A DNA stretch of 64,000 nt from Rhodococcus sp. G-MC3. GTDB taxonomy: Bacteria; Actinomycetota; Actinomycetes; Mycobacteriales; Mycobacteriaceae. The number at the start of each line of letters is the position of its first letter. Position 1 is the first letter of the stretch. The stretch is taken from contig NZ_JASISW010000017.1 in assembly GCF_030063335.1 (NCBI RefSeq), positions 1-64,000 on the forward strand. The letters are read 5' to 3'. The notes under the pieces are model-generated. The model had not been told where the DNA came from. It did no database searches and saw only the letters and a program-made list of their open reading frames with translations. Shown in pieces: positions 25,494-34,071 of this stretch. The position numbers and the translations under genes are program-made.

Positions 25494-26420
25494 TCAGCTG
25501 GCCCGGTAGCGAACCCAGTCGACGGACATGGTTGCGGGGAACTTCGTTGCCGCAGTGGTCGGTCCAGGCCAGTCACCCGCGACAGCGACGTTGAACAGGA
25601 GGTAGAAGGGCTTGTCGAACACCCAGTATTCGGAACCATCGGTCAGATCGGCGGGTGTGACAGTCTGCAACACGGTCTCGTCCATGCCGGTGACGACTTT
25701 GCCGGGCGAACGCTCCACCCAGTAAGTGTGGTAATCGTCGGACAGTAGCGCCGCCGGTGACCCCGCAGTCTGTACCTTTTGGCTGGTCGGACTGTCGGGC
25801 TGTGGAGCGTGAATACCGGTGTGATAATTGTCGGCGGCGTTCAGCGTCTCGATGACGTCGATCTCACCCGAGAGTGGCCAGCCGACAGAGTCGATGTCGG
25901 ACCCGAGCAACCAGAACGCTGGATGCAGTCCCTGGCCCGCAGGCATCTTGATGCGTGCCTCGAGACGGCCGTAGGTGAACTCGAACTTGTCCTTGGTGGT
26001 CACCCTCGCCGAGGTGTAACCGTCCGCGGTGCTCAGCGCCGAGACGGACAGGTTTCCCGACCCATCCTGGTTCGCGTTGGAGCGTTCGTCCGTGTAGTTC
26101 TGCTTCTCGTTGTTGCCCCACCCGGTCTGACCCGTGTCGAAACTCCACTTGTCGGGATCCAGCGCCGAATCCTTGGCCCCGTCGAACTGGTCGTAGACAG
26201 TGAAGTCGCCTGCTGTCTCGGAGGAGTCTGCGGTGTTCGCCCCCGCTGGCGACGATTCGTCCCAAAACTCGTGATACGCGACGACTCCCGAGGCGGAGAA
26301 GGTCGCGGCGACGACAACAGTGCTCAGTACACGCGGCCACAGCTTGCGTTTCGGTGGTTGAAACCGACCCGGTGAAGGAAGCCTGGCGACCTCGACGGTG
26401 CCGTGATCTCGGTGTGTCAT
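25494..26420 (-). CDS. glycoside hydrolase family 16 (endo-beta-glucanase type), membrane-anchored, 308 aa
   Basis: A basic N-terminus and one helix at about 29-48 anchor or export the protein. The GH16 domain (about 75-308) includes WSFDTGQTGWGNNEKQNYT and the catalytic GEIDVIE, with nucleophile Glu186 and acid/base Glu191. Family members cleave or rearrange beta-1,3/1,4-glucans and galactans. Here the enzyme probably trims or releases the polysaccharide made by this locus. Its start overlaps the DUF998 gene by four bases. Confidence 0.9.
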   Translation of the reverse strand: MTHRDHGTVEVARLPSPGRFQPPKRKLWPRVLSTVVVAATFSASGVVAYHEFWDESSPAGANTADSSETAGDFTVYDQFDGAKDSALDPDKWSFDTGQTGWGNNEKQNYTDERSNANQDGSGNLSVSALSTADGYTSARVTTKDKFEFTYGRLEARIKMPAGQGLHPAFWLLGSDIDSVGWPLSGEIDVIETLNAADNYHTGIHAPQPDSPTSQKVQTAGSPAALLSDDYHTYWVERSPGKVVTGMDETVLQTVTPADLTDGSEYWVFDKPFYLLFNVAVAGDWPGPTTAATKFPATMSVDWVRYRAS

Positions 26421-27130
26421 CGAGGCCCGTCGTCAGGGGAGGACGTCTCGAGGAGTGAAGCCATCTTTCGCGCAGTCGACCGGTTCGCGACGGCCAATAC
26501 GACGGTTGCACTCAGGAGCGAGTAGACAACGGTTCGTTCGACGACCCCGATGCCGATGCCGATGTTGTGCCCGCCGATGTACAGAAGCGACGCCGCCAGA
26601 GCGAGGGAGCCGAGCGACGTCACGACGATTCTGACCGGAACGCGAAGAGTGGGATGGCCGCCCGCGACGATCATCCCCAATGAACCGACGACGAACATCA
26701 CGGTGGCCCCGAGCGAGTGAATCTGGTAATCGACCCCCTGATTGACGATGCCCGCCACGAACGCACCTCCACCGGCGACAGCGAGAAGAGCACCGCCGCG
26801 AACGTCGAGGACACCCGTCACCAACCACGCCAGCACGGCGACGATCAATGCGACGCCGAACAGGGCGATCGAGGCGTTCATCAGTACATAGAGCTTGCTG
26901 CACGGCCAGTTTCCGGCCGGCCCGCAGAACGAGATCCCGAGTTCGCTGACGAAGTTGTTCCGGTAGCTGTAGAGACCACGCCAGGTCGCTGACACCACGA
27001 ACTCGACGAGCAGGAGCTGGAGCACCGAGATTCCGGCCCAATAGCCGATTTTCGCCCATAGTGACGCATCTGGGCCGGTGGTCGGATTCCCCTTCAGTGC
27101 CGCACGAGCCTGGTGTAGATGAGTACTCAT
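26417..27130 (-). CDS. DUF998 membrane protein, 237 aa
   Basis: Six hydrophobic helices, with the conserved first-loop pattern SYRNNFVSELG followed by a GNWPC segment and a second-half VNQGVDYQIHSLGA, match the DUF998 family. The loop cysteines (CGPAGNWPC) could form a disulfide outside. It overlaps both neighbours by four bases (ATGA junctions), so it is tightly co-translated with the GH16 enzyme and the condensation-like protein. No biochemical activity is known for the family to me. Confidence 0.75.
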   Translation of the reverse strand: MSTHLHQARAALKGNPTTGPDASLWAKIGYWAGISVLQLLLVEFVVSATWRGLYSYRNNFVSELGISFCGPAGNWPCSKLYVLMNASIALFGVALIVAVLAWLVTGVLDVRGGALLAVAGGGAFVAGIVNQGVDYQIHSLGATVMFVVGSLGMIVAGGHPTLRVPVRIVVTSLGSLALAASLLYIGGHNIGIGIGVVERTVVYSLLSATVVLAVANRSTARKMASLLETSSPDDGPR

Positions 27131-28404
27131 CGTGATAACTCCTGAGGGGCGAGCAGCGCAATCGGATCGAACATTGCCAGGTCGATCGCGGACTGCACTG
27201 CGTCGCGATCGAAGAAATTGTCGTGGAACGTTGCCGTCAAGTGGAAGACATCGCGAACCCTCATCGACGTGACGACGATCGACTGCGGTATCGAGGGCTC
27301 ACTCAAGGGGTAGAAGACGCACTTGTCGGGCTGCTCCGTCCACGCGATGTTCTCGACCTGCCTGACGCGCCCGATGTCGGAGAAGGTAATTTCCGCGTCA
27401 GCGGTGGCGGGAGCGGTGGTGGCTCGAATCGAAGGAACCGCAGACCTGGTCTTGAGGTAGTGCAAGGCGCTCAGCCCACCAACGGCGAGTGGGCGACCCT
27501 TGTCGATGGCGTGCGCGAGCGAACTGTGAAGAGCGGTCGGTGACGTTGGGTCGATACCGCGGAAGTCGATCCCGACCGCAAAATTCCCCAGTACGACGCC
27601 CTCGGCACGGAGATAGCGTCGGCAATCGAACAGAAAATTGGCCGAATATGCTGTGGGAATACCGCTGGTGGACAACGCTTTCGCGACTGCTGCACTCAGC
27701 ATGGACGTGATCGACACCTCGGGGAGGTTCTCGGCACGCCAGGCAGTCAGAGCGCTTGGAGCGCCGACGCTCGATGACGCGACGGCCAAGGCCGGGGAGG
27801 GCGACCACGGGACACGCGAGTCCTCCATGGGCGCGAGCGCAGGTGAGACGAGCTCGGGCGGGACTGTGCGCAGCCGCCCATGGACGACATCGACAATGTT
27901 GCGCGGGTTGTGAATCATCCAGTCGGCCAACGCACGCGGTAGCGGGTTCCGCACCGCGCGTGCGGTCGCCCACGAGGGCAGCGGCGGGTTCGGGTCGGGA
28001 TTGCCGAGGTAGGCGTACAGCTCGACTGGAAGTACAGCGTCACTGAATCCGTGTGACAGATCGAGAAGCAAGTAGTCACCGGCCAGGCGTGCCCGCAACG
28101 GCACTTCCGCAGACGCGGTCCGCGACAGTTCGACGAGCAGTTCCTTTACCTGTACGGCAGTGATCGGATCCACCTCGATCACGTTGTCGCACACGAGGTC
28201 CGGCCGGTACTTCCACTTCGGCGAGGTCGGGGTCACCTGAAGGCCGACCCGCGCAGACGGTCCCGCGGACGCCAACGCGAAAAGACGAGCACGGACACGT
28301 TCGATGCCGCCGAAGTTCGCGGGACCGAGACCGCAGATTATTCGGGTGTCGGACCTCGACATGTCCATGGCGCTTGCCTTGTAGGTGACGGTTGTGGGGC
28401 TCAC
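27127..28404 (-). CDS. condensation-fold (CoA-dependent acyltransferase-like) protein, 425 aa
   Basis: The sequence LLLDLSHGFSDAVLPVELY contains His118 and Asp122 in the HxxxD arrangement of condensation domains and PapA-type acyltransferases. A later GNFAVGIDFRG stretch resembles the structural DFGWG region. About 425 residues is the right size for a stand-alone member. Such proteins take an acyl or aminoacyl group from a carrier protein or CoA and put it on an alcohol or amine. With a carrier protein and its ligase in the same unit, it is the best candidate for the transfer step. It overlaps the flippase gene by four bases. Confidence 0.65.
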   Translation of the reverse strand: MSPTTVTYKASAMDMSRSDTRIICGLGPANFGGIERVRARLFALASAGPSARVGLQVTPTSPKWKYRPDLVCDNVIEVDPITAVQVKELLVELSRTASAEVPLRARLAGDYLLLDLSHGFSDAVLPVELYAYLGNPDPNPPLPSWATARAVRNPLPRALADWMIHNPRNIVDVVHGRLRTVPPELVSPALAPMEDSRVPWSPSPALAVASSSVGAPSALTAWRAENLPEVSITSMLSAAVAKALSTSGIPTAYSANFLFDCRRYLRAEGVVLGNFAVGIDFRGIDPTSPTALHSSLAHAIDKGRPLAVGGLSALHYLKTRSAVPSIRATTAPATADAEITFSDIGRVRQVENIAWTEQPDKCVFYPLSEPSIPQSIVVTSMRVRDVFHLTATFHDNFFDRDAVQSAIDLAMFDPIALLAPQELSR

Positions 28405-29999
28405 GGAGTGCCTCTTCCCGGTGCAGGTGTGCGGTAGGGACGCCCCTGGCCGTAGGGACTCGGACTGTAGGGCGTCTGGCCTCGCTTGGGGTCGATGCGG
28501 ATGTTGTGCGACCCGGCAGTGCTGTATTCGCGGGGATACGCGCCTTCGGCAGTCAGCGTCGTCACTGGTCGTCCCAGGAGCGGCGGAGTCGGCGCAGGCG
28601 GGTCGGGAGGAAAGCGGTCGTCGTCATCGTCGTCGGGTGGCGTGTGCCCGCGTGCGGACAGCTCCTTGATCCACCGAATCAGCGGCACGATCAGCACGAT
28701 CGCACCGAAGGCCTCGGCCGCAAGGTACGCCCAGCCCACGGCAGCGATACCCAGAGAAGACGAGAGCGTCACCGATCCGATGATGATGATCGACGTCGCG
28801 GCGACCTGAACCGCCACGGCGAGTTTCATCCGCCGCTGGACCCGGGCGAGTCCGTCGTACAGCGAACCGACGACCGACAACGGGATGGTGATGGCGGCGA
28901 GGTGCACGATGATGGTGCCATTTTCCCGGTACTGCTCGCCCACGATGCCGAGCCCGAACGGTGCGAGGAACGCGAGAAAGAACGATCCACCGAGCGCCAC
29001 GATGCAGACCATCGTCATGAAACGTTTGGTCAAGCGGGTGAACTGTTCGGGATTGGCGGCGACCTCGGCGACGAACGGGCCCACCAGAACACTGATCAGA
29101 ATGTAGAGAGCGCTCACGATCGACCAGGTGAGCGAGAAGTACGCGTTGTCCTCGGCGCCGAGTGTTGCCACGACGATCATCGGAACCAGAAGTGGTGCCA
29201 GCGATCCGAGGGCGGTGATGCCGTACGCCGAGCCGAAATACGACCACAGCTCACGTTTCGGTGGCAGATCGGGCGGCAACTGGTAGCGCGGCTCGGTCCG
29301 AAGGTTACGCAGGACCGCTCGCAGAACGACGATCGATGCGATGACCGCGGGAACAGCCCACGCTGCGATGATCGACGTGCTGCGCTCCGTCGCGAACAAC
29401 GCGATGAGCAGCATGAACTTGACCACGGCGTGAAAGACGTTCTTGCCGGCGGCCCAGCGTGCAACACCGAGCCCGGACGAGGTTTGATCCTGCAAGGCGA
29501 ATACCGCCAGGACCGCCACGAAAGCCGGGAACGTCACGATCTCCGCGGTGCTGGTGAACATCTTGTCGGTGGGAGCCACGAGAAGGAATCCGCATCCGAG
29601 CACGAACGCGAAGGCGGTGACCATCATGTACCCACGGACGACGAACGATCGGGCAAGCCACCCCGACACCGGTAGGAAGCGCTCGAACATCGACCCGAGA
29701 CTCAGGTTCGACAGCGTCGAGAGCATCACGGCGGAGGTGATGACGGCAGAGGCGCTGCCCACTTCGGCGACCGGATAGAGCCTGCCTGCTGCAGCCCAGA
29801 ACAGCAGTCCGAGCGCACCGGTCACCACCGTCGACAGCATCAGGGCAAGCGAGTTCAAAGCGAGGTTGCGATCGGAGGATTTCCGATCCGGCGCGTCGAC
29901 GGCCGCGGAAGCACGTTCCGGTGCTGAAGGGCCGACCGGCGTCGACGGCCGCTCCGCCTGGACCTGCTGGATCGGCATCGTGTGCGACATGAGACCCAT
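28401..29999 (-). CDS. polysaccharide flippase of the MOP superfamily (Wzx-like), 532 aa
   Basis: I place the start at ATG 29999 (MGLMSHTMP); the frame is open further upstream but that part is unlike protein. Twelve or more helices between residues 50 and 465, the even helix spacing and internal two-fold character fit Wzx/MATE-type lipid-linked oligosaccharide flippases. After the last helix there is an acidic DDDDDD stretch and a Pro/Tyr-rich cytosolic tail of about 75 residues, which is unusual and may be a docking site. It should move a lipid-linked glycan to the outer face. Confidence 0.8.
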   Translation of the reverse strand: MGLMSHTMPIQQVQAERPSTPVGPSAPERASAAVDAPDRKSSDRNLALNSLALMLSTVVTGALGLLFWAAAGRLYPVAEVGSASAVITSAVMLSTLSNLSLGSMFERFLPVSGWLARSFVVRGYMMVTAFAFVLGCGFLLVAPTDKMFTSTAEIVTFPAFVAVLAVFALQDQTSSGLGVARWAAGKNVFHAVVKFMLLIALFATERSTSIIAAWAVPAVIASIVVLRAVLRNLRTEPRYQLPPDLPPKRELWSYFGSAYGITALGSLAPLLVPMIVVATLGAEDNAYFSLTWSIVSALYILISVLVGPFVAEVAANPEQFTRLTKRFMTMVCIVALGGSFFLAFLAPFGLGIVGEQYRENGTIIVHLAAITIPLSVVGSLYDGLARVQRRMKLAVAVQVAATSIIIIGSVTLSSSLGIAAVGWAYLAAEAFGAIVLIVPLIRWIKELSARGHTPPDDDDDDRFPPDPPAPTPPLLGRPVTTLTAEGAYPREYSTAGSHNIRIDPKRGQTPYSPSPYGQGRPYRTPAPGRGTP

Positions 30000-30085
30000 G
30001 TCCCAACGAACCGGTTCGAGTGGGTACCACTCGAGCCGTTCCAGGCTCTTGTGCCGCGGAGGCGCTATTTTCGGCGCGCGGTGCT

Positions 30086-31933
30086 TCACAAGGACGTCCA
30101 GTCCACTGGCACTGGCGGAGCGTGTGCATCGATTTTCACGCCGAACGCGTCGGAGACCGCCTGGAGAAGTTCGGTGCGAACCGTCTCGCGGAGGTCTCGG
30201 CCGTAGAGGGAGTGATCGCCGCTCACGAAGGACTTGACCTCGGTGGGCCGACGGTCGGTCGCGCCGCGCTTCGCGGCTGCACGGGTTTTGCGGAGACGAT
30301 CCATGCCTTCCGGGCCGCGGTTGGCCACGAACCACGCCGTATCGGTCGGCGAGAGCAGGACCGTGGTGCGGACACTCTTCGCCTCCAACTTGGAGAGAGA
30401 AATTTCGGGAACCTGGATCAGCCCACGAGTTCCGAGCCACAACCACACCGGGTACGGAAGTGACGTCTGCAGAGCGTTCTTCACGGTGACACCGAAGTTG
30501 TGCAGTCGATCCAGTGCAGTGCTGATGGCGCCGTTCTTCTCGTTGTGCATCGACGACCGCTTGACGAACTCGAGCCGCCGGGTGGTCCAGTCGAGTGTGT
30601 TGAGCAATACGGCCGAGGAGACACCGAGCTCACGCGCAGCGAAACTCGAATACCACGATCCCGAGCACATTCCAGACACCATGACGTTCCGCGGGCTCGA
30701 CCCGGCGAATCGAACGGCGTTGAGTGCGTCCACATTGCCCTCGTCGCTGTAAAGCTTGGTGATCTCACCGTCGAGGACGACGCCGCTCTCGCCGGTGCCG
30801 CGACGGTCGAATCGGAGCACCGATACACCCTGTGCTGCGAGTTCTCTGGAAATCTCCACCCACATCCGCACTGGGCCGACACGATGTTCGTTGGCCGTCG
30901 GATACAGCACGAGGGTCGGTCCGCCCGGGACGCACGTCGGCGAGCTCGAGCGTATACCGAACAGGCCGTCGGGCCCGATCGATTCCATCGTCTCGGTGAC
31001 GGAGAGGTTGCCGTCGCCGACCTCGGCCTCGGTGACGACCTGCAGGGTCACCGCAGACCGCGCGTGATCGAACCTGTCGTCGATCCACGACGCGAGGTGG
31101 GCGATATCCACGCTCGGCAGCACGACCTCGAAATCACTCGGTTCGAGGAAGAGGTCGTGATCGGACAGGGTGTGTTCTTCGGCATTCTGGTTACGGACAA
31201 GGCTACGAACAGGTTTGGAGTCGCCGCGCTCCTGGCGGGTTGCGACGAGAACCGGGCAGGCGAGTGCGGCGTGCTTGGAGATGTCGAGCGCAGCGAACTC
31301 CGCGGCGACCCCCTCATGCAGCACGGCGCCGATGATGGAGACGCGAGGATCGGCGTCGGAGTCCGTGGTGACACTCACCGAATACAGTGCACGCTGTTCG
31401 TGCAGGTACGAGCGACCGCGTACCACTGGATCCCACAGCACCGCCGCGGTGAGTGGTCCGCACTGCGACGCTGCTGTCGATGCCAGAAGCGCCCCGGCGC
31501 GCAGGCCCACGAGGGCGACATCGCTCGGGCCGCAACTACGTACGAAGTCGACGGCCGTCACGATGCTGCCGATCCAGTGCCCGACGATGTTGGCCTCGTC
31601 CTGAGCTCCGAACGAGTCGCCTGCACCGAGATAGTCGAATCGGAGAACGAGCAATCCACGGGCGCAGAGCTTCTGGGCGAGCAGGGTCAGGCCGCGATAC
31701 GAATCGACCTGTTCCTTGCCGAGCGGCGGGCACAGCACCACGCTTCCGCGTGCCCGTCCACCTACCGGCACGTGGACCGTCCCGAACAAGCGTGCGTCCT
31801 CGGGGCCGAACCACGTCGAATATTTGCCCCCCTGATTGATCGAGGGTCGGTTCGCGGTCGATTCGATCTCGATCGCCGAGGAGTCTGCGGTGATCATGTC
31901 GGTGTTCCGCAGTGCGGTTCTTTGACTGTTCAC
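30086..31933 (-). CDS. tandem alpha/beta-hydrolase protein with altered nucleophile elbows, 615 aa
   Basis: It starts at GTG 31933 (an ATG at 31897 is an alternative). Two alpha/beta-hydrolase domains lie head to tail, about 45-290 and 325-590. Each has the fold's pre-elbow motif, LRFDYLGAGDS near 97 and LRFDRRGTGES near 373. The elbows are not G-x-S-x-G: domain 1 has GLRAG with Arg145 and domain 2 has GMCSG with Cys423 where serine is expected. Domain 1 is therefore probably inactive, while domain 2 could use cysteine as a thioesterase or acyltransferase. A candidate for unloading the carrier protein. Confidence 0.7.
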   Translation of the reverse strand: MNSQRTALRNTDMITADSSAIEIESTANRPSINQGGKYSTWFGPEDARLFGTVHVPVGGRARGSVVLCPPLGKEQVDSYRGLTLLAQKLCARGLLVLRFDYLGAGDSFGAQDEANIVGHWIGSIVTAVDFVRSCGPSDVALVGLRAGALLASTAASQCGPLTAAVLWDPVVRGRSYLHEQRALYSVSVTTDSDADPRVSIIGAVLHEGVAAEFAALDISKHAALACPVLVATRQERGDSKPVRSLVRNQNAEEHTLSDHDLFLEPSDFEVVLPSVDIAHLASWIDDRFDHARSAVTLQVVTEAEVGDGNLSVTETMESIGPDGLFGIRSSSPTCVPGGPTLVLYPTANEHRVGPVRMWVEISRELAAQGVSVLRFDRRGTGESGVVLDGEITKLYSDEGNVDALNAVRFAGSSPRNVMVSGMCSGSWYSSFAARELGVSSAVLLNTLDWTTRRLEFVKRSSMHNEKNGAISTALDRLHNFGVTVKNALQTSLPYPVWLWLGTRGLIQVPEISLSKLEAKSVRTTVLLSPTDTAWFVANRGPEGMDRLRKTRAAAKRGATDRRPTEVKSFVSGDHSLYGRDLRETVRTELLQAVSDAFGVKIDAHAPPVPVDWTSL

Positions 31934-31981
31934 GTGTGTGCATCCTGTCTTGTGGTTCTCGGCGAGAGGGGGCGAATGGTT

Positions 31982-32920
31982 CTACACTGCGATCGCGGAT
32001 GGCCACTTTCGGCGGTCGAGTCCGTGTGTACGCAACATTGCCAACGCGATTCGCTCCATGCCGAACCCGACGCATGCGCTGTGGGCCGGCCGGCCATCGG
32101 CGGTGTCGATGGCAAAGGTGTGACCGAAATGGTCGCGGTGGCAGTTGCACGAGACGACTGCCGTGCCGTCGTCGAGATCTCCGTACAGCTTGACCACAAG
32201 TTCGGTCTTGAGGTTTTCGTTGCGCTGGTTGGCGGCCAGCATGCGTCCGGCGCGACCGAAGAACGGATCGTTCGCGATGACGGCTTCGGCTTCGAGACCG
32301 AGGTCTGCGAGCACCTGAAGTCCGCGCTCGACCCACCGTTCACGATGGGCGACGGCGTCGTCGGGGGTTCCGATGCGGACGTACTCGTGCATCCGAAATG
32401 CTTGCATGCGAGCAGGATCCACTGCGGGTTCGTGTCGGAAGCAGTACCCGTAGATGTCGAGTAGTTTTCCACCCTCGGGGAGGGTCCCGGTCAGCATCGA
32501 GTACGCGGGGTGGCATGCCGCCGATACGAGCATGGTTCCCGCGGACTCGAGGAAGTGGTCCCAGTCCTTGCCATCCGAGCGTTCCGCCAGCAGCGCCGCG
32601 TGCGCCTTGTTGTCGCCGTCGAACGTGTTGATCGCGCCCGTCAAGTTGGGGAACGATGCAATATAGTCGGTGCGCTCGAACGCTTCTCGCGGAAAAACCG
32701 GAGGGAAACGGAATCGCGGTGCTTTGCGGCCGTGTTCGGCCTCGCCCGCAGCCTTCACGTGCTCGTCGATGATGTCGATGATGTCCTCGAACTCACCGGA
32801 TCGGCCGTAGAGACCTTCGACGGAGCTGGGAACGAGGAGGCCGGCGCCTATGAGTTCATCGCGGAACAGCGTGCGTGCCGAGTCGAGTTCGCTGATCTCG
32901 GTGTGTGCGGACAACGTCAT
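31982..32920 (-). CDS. amino acid:[carrier protein] ligase, aminoacyl-tRNA-synthetase homolog, 312 aa
   Basis: A class II aminoacyl-tRNA-synthetase catalytic core without any tRNA-binding domain. Motif 2 is seen as YGYCFRHE (about 157-164) and motif 3 as GFGMERIALAML (about 285-296). Cys136, Glu179 and Cys283 are placed like the zinc ligands of the characterised Bradyrhizobium enzyme Bll0957, a truncated SerRS relative that charges a carrier protein with glycine or alanine instead of tRNA (Mocibob and co-workers). A matching carrier protein lies two genes upstream in the same operon. The amino acid selected here is not predictable by eye. Confidence 0.85.
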   Translation of the reverse strand: MTLSAHTEISELDSARTLFRDELIGAGLLVPSSVEGLYGRSGEFEDIIDIIDEHVKAAGEAEHGRKAPRFRFPPVFPREAFERTDYIASFPNLTGAINTFDGDNKAHAALLAERSDGKDWDHFLESAGTMLVSAACHPAYSMLTGTLPEGGKLLDIYGYCFRHEPAVDPARMQAFRMHEYVRIGTPDDAVAHRERWVERGLQVLADLGLEAEAVIANDPFFGRAGRMLAANQRNENLKTELVVKLYGDLDDGTAVVSCNCHRDHFGHTFAIDTADGRPAHSACVGFGMERIALAMLRTHGLDRRKWPSAIAV

Positions 32921-34066
32921 TCATTTCCCCTTGTAGACGAGTGCCAGCTGGGAGTTGTGACCTAGAATTCGTTCGTTGCTGACCATGATGGCCGAGCCGT
33001 GCGCATCCCGAAGATGGCGGCCGATACTCAGATCGCCGTCCTGGCGGTACCCGGAGATGCCGCAGATCTGCAATGCCTTGCCGACGATGTCGATGACCAA
33101 CGTCGACGCCGTCACCTTGACATTGTTGATCTTCACGGCGAATCCGATGGCACCGAGTTCGGCGGGCGAGTCGGCAATCGCCTCGTACTTGGCGGCCGCA
33201 CCGAAGACCGTGTCCACGAGTTGCTCGTGCACGACGTAGAGCTCCGCGAGGCGAAGCGCACTCGGCGGTGTGACGCCGGGCGTACGGCTGGCGGCCTTGC
33301 GAACAGACTTGCGGGCCTTGGTGATTGCCGCGTCGGCAATGCCGAGCCATGCTGCACCCCACAGTACGTGAGCGGCGGGAAGCATTGTCTGCGAGGAGAT
33401 GTCACCGTAATTGTCGCCGAGAATGTTCGACGTCGTCGCGGTAGCCTCCAGCTGGAATCCGGGACTGCAGGTGCCACGGAATCCCAATGTGTCCCAGTCG
33501 CCGGTGCGCCGAAGCTCGACGTTGGGCTTCTCGCAGACGACGAGGACCTGATCGCTCGGAGGGCTGTCTTCCGAACGCCTGGCCGTTGCCAGGACGAACT
33601 GCGCATATTCACCGTAAGAGATGACCGGCGCAGTCTTCGACAACGTGATGTGCTCGCCGTCGTACTTCACCGCGCAACTACTCGTCCGAACGTCTCCGCC
33701 GATGTTGATCTCGGTGGTGGCGGACGCGACCAACGGCTGCTCGGCTGCAAGACGCTCGAGCAGGGCCGTCATCGCATCGGACTTGCCGTGACGAACGATG
33801 CTCAGAACCTGAGACTGATGCATCACGAAGATCATCGCCGACGACGCGCACTCGGCACCGAGAGCGCGCGCGGTGTGCGCAAGCTCGGTGAGTGACCGGC
33901 CGCTGCCGCCGAACTCCGTCGGAATTCCGGCCGCGAGCAGACCAGCCTTCCGCATCGCGTCGACCGACTCGGACGGAAAGCGTCCATCGCGGTCGACGGA
34001 GTCCGCGTGCTCGCGCAGAACGGCGAGAACGTCCGACATGGCCATGGTGTCGTAGACGGTGGTCAC
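32921..34066 (-). CDS. acyl-CoA dehydrogenase family flavoprotein, 381 aa
   Basis: The sequence shows the helical N-terminal domain with IPTEFGGSGRSLTELAH near 48, the middle beta domain, and a C-terminal helical domain ending ISGYRQDGDLSIGRHLRDAH near 345-365. These are typical of acyl-CoA dehydrogenases. I could not locate an obvious catalytic glutamate. Family knowledge: such enzymes next to carrier proteins oxidise aminoacyl-S-carrier proteins, as in prolyl-carrier dehydrogenation. It lies between the carrier-protein gene (five bases) and the ligase gene, so an aminoacyl-carrier substrate is the natural inference. Confidence 0.8.
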   Translation of the reverse strand: MTTVYDTMAMSDVLAVLREHADSVDRDGRFPSESVDAMRKAGLLAAGIPTEFGGSGRSLTELAHTARALGAECASSAMIFVMHQSQVLSIVRHGKSDAMTALLERLAAEQPLVASATTEINIGGDVRTSSCAVKYDGEHITLSKTAPVISYGEYAQFVLATARRSEDSPPSDQVLVVCEKPNVELRRTGDWDTLGFRGTCSPGFQLEATATTSNILGDNYGDISSQTMLPAAHVLWGAAWLGIADAAITKARKSVRKAASRTPGVTPPSALRLAELYVVHEQLVDTVFGAAAKYEAIADSPAELGAIGFAVKINNVKVTASTLVIDIVGKALQICGISGYRQDGDLSIGRHLRDAHGSAIMVSNERILGHNSQLALVYKGK

Positions 34067-34071
34067 CGCGG

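Noticed and set aside
28392..29675. Rightward 427-codon frame rich in His, Arg and Asp
   Set aside because: Antisense to the polytopic flippase; hydrophobic codons read backwards give this charged composition.
30500..32464. Rightward 654-codon open frame
   Set aside because: It runs antisense through the hydrolase and ligase genes, both of which have clear family motifs; its own composition is that of a shadow frame.
31982..32920. Interpretation as a seryl- or lysyl-tRNA synthetase
   Set aside because: The protein is only 312 residues, lacks the N-terminal tRNA-binding domain, and is in an operon with a carrier protein.
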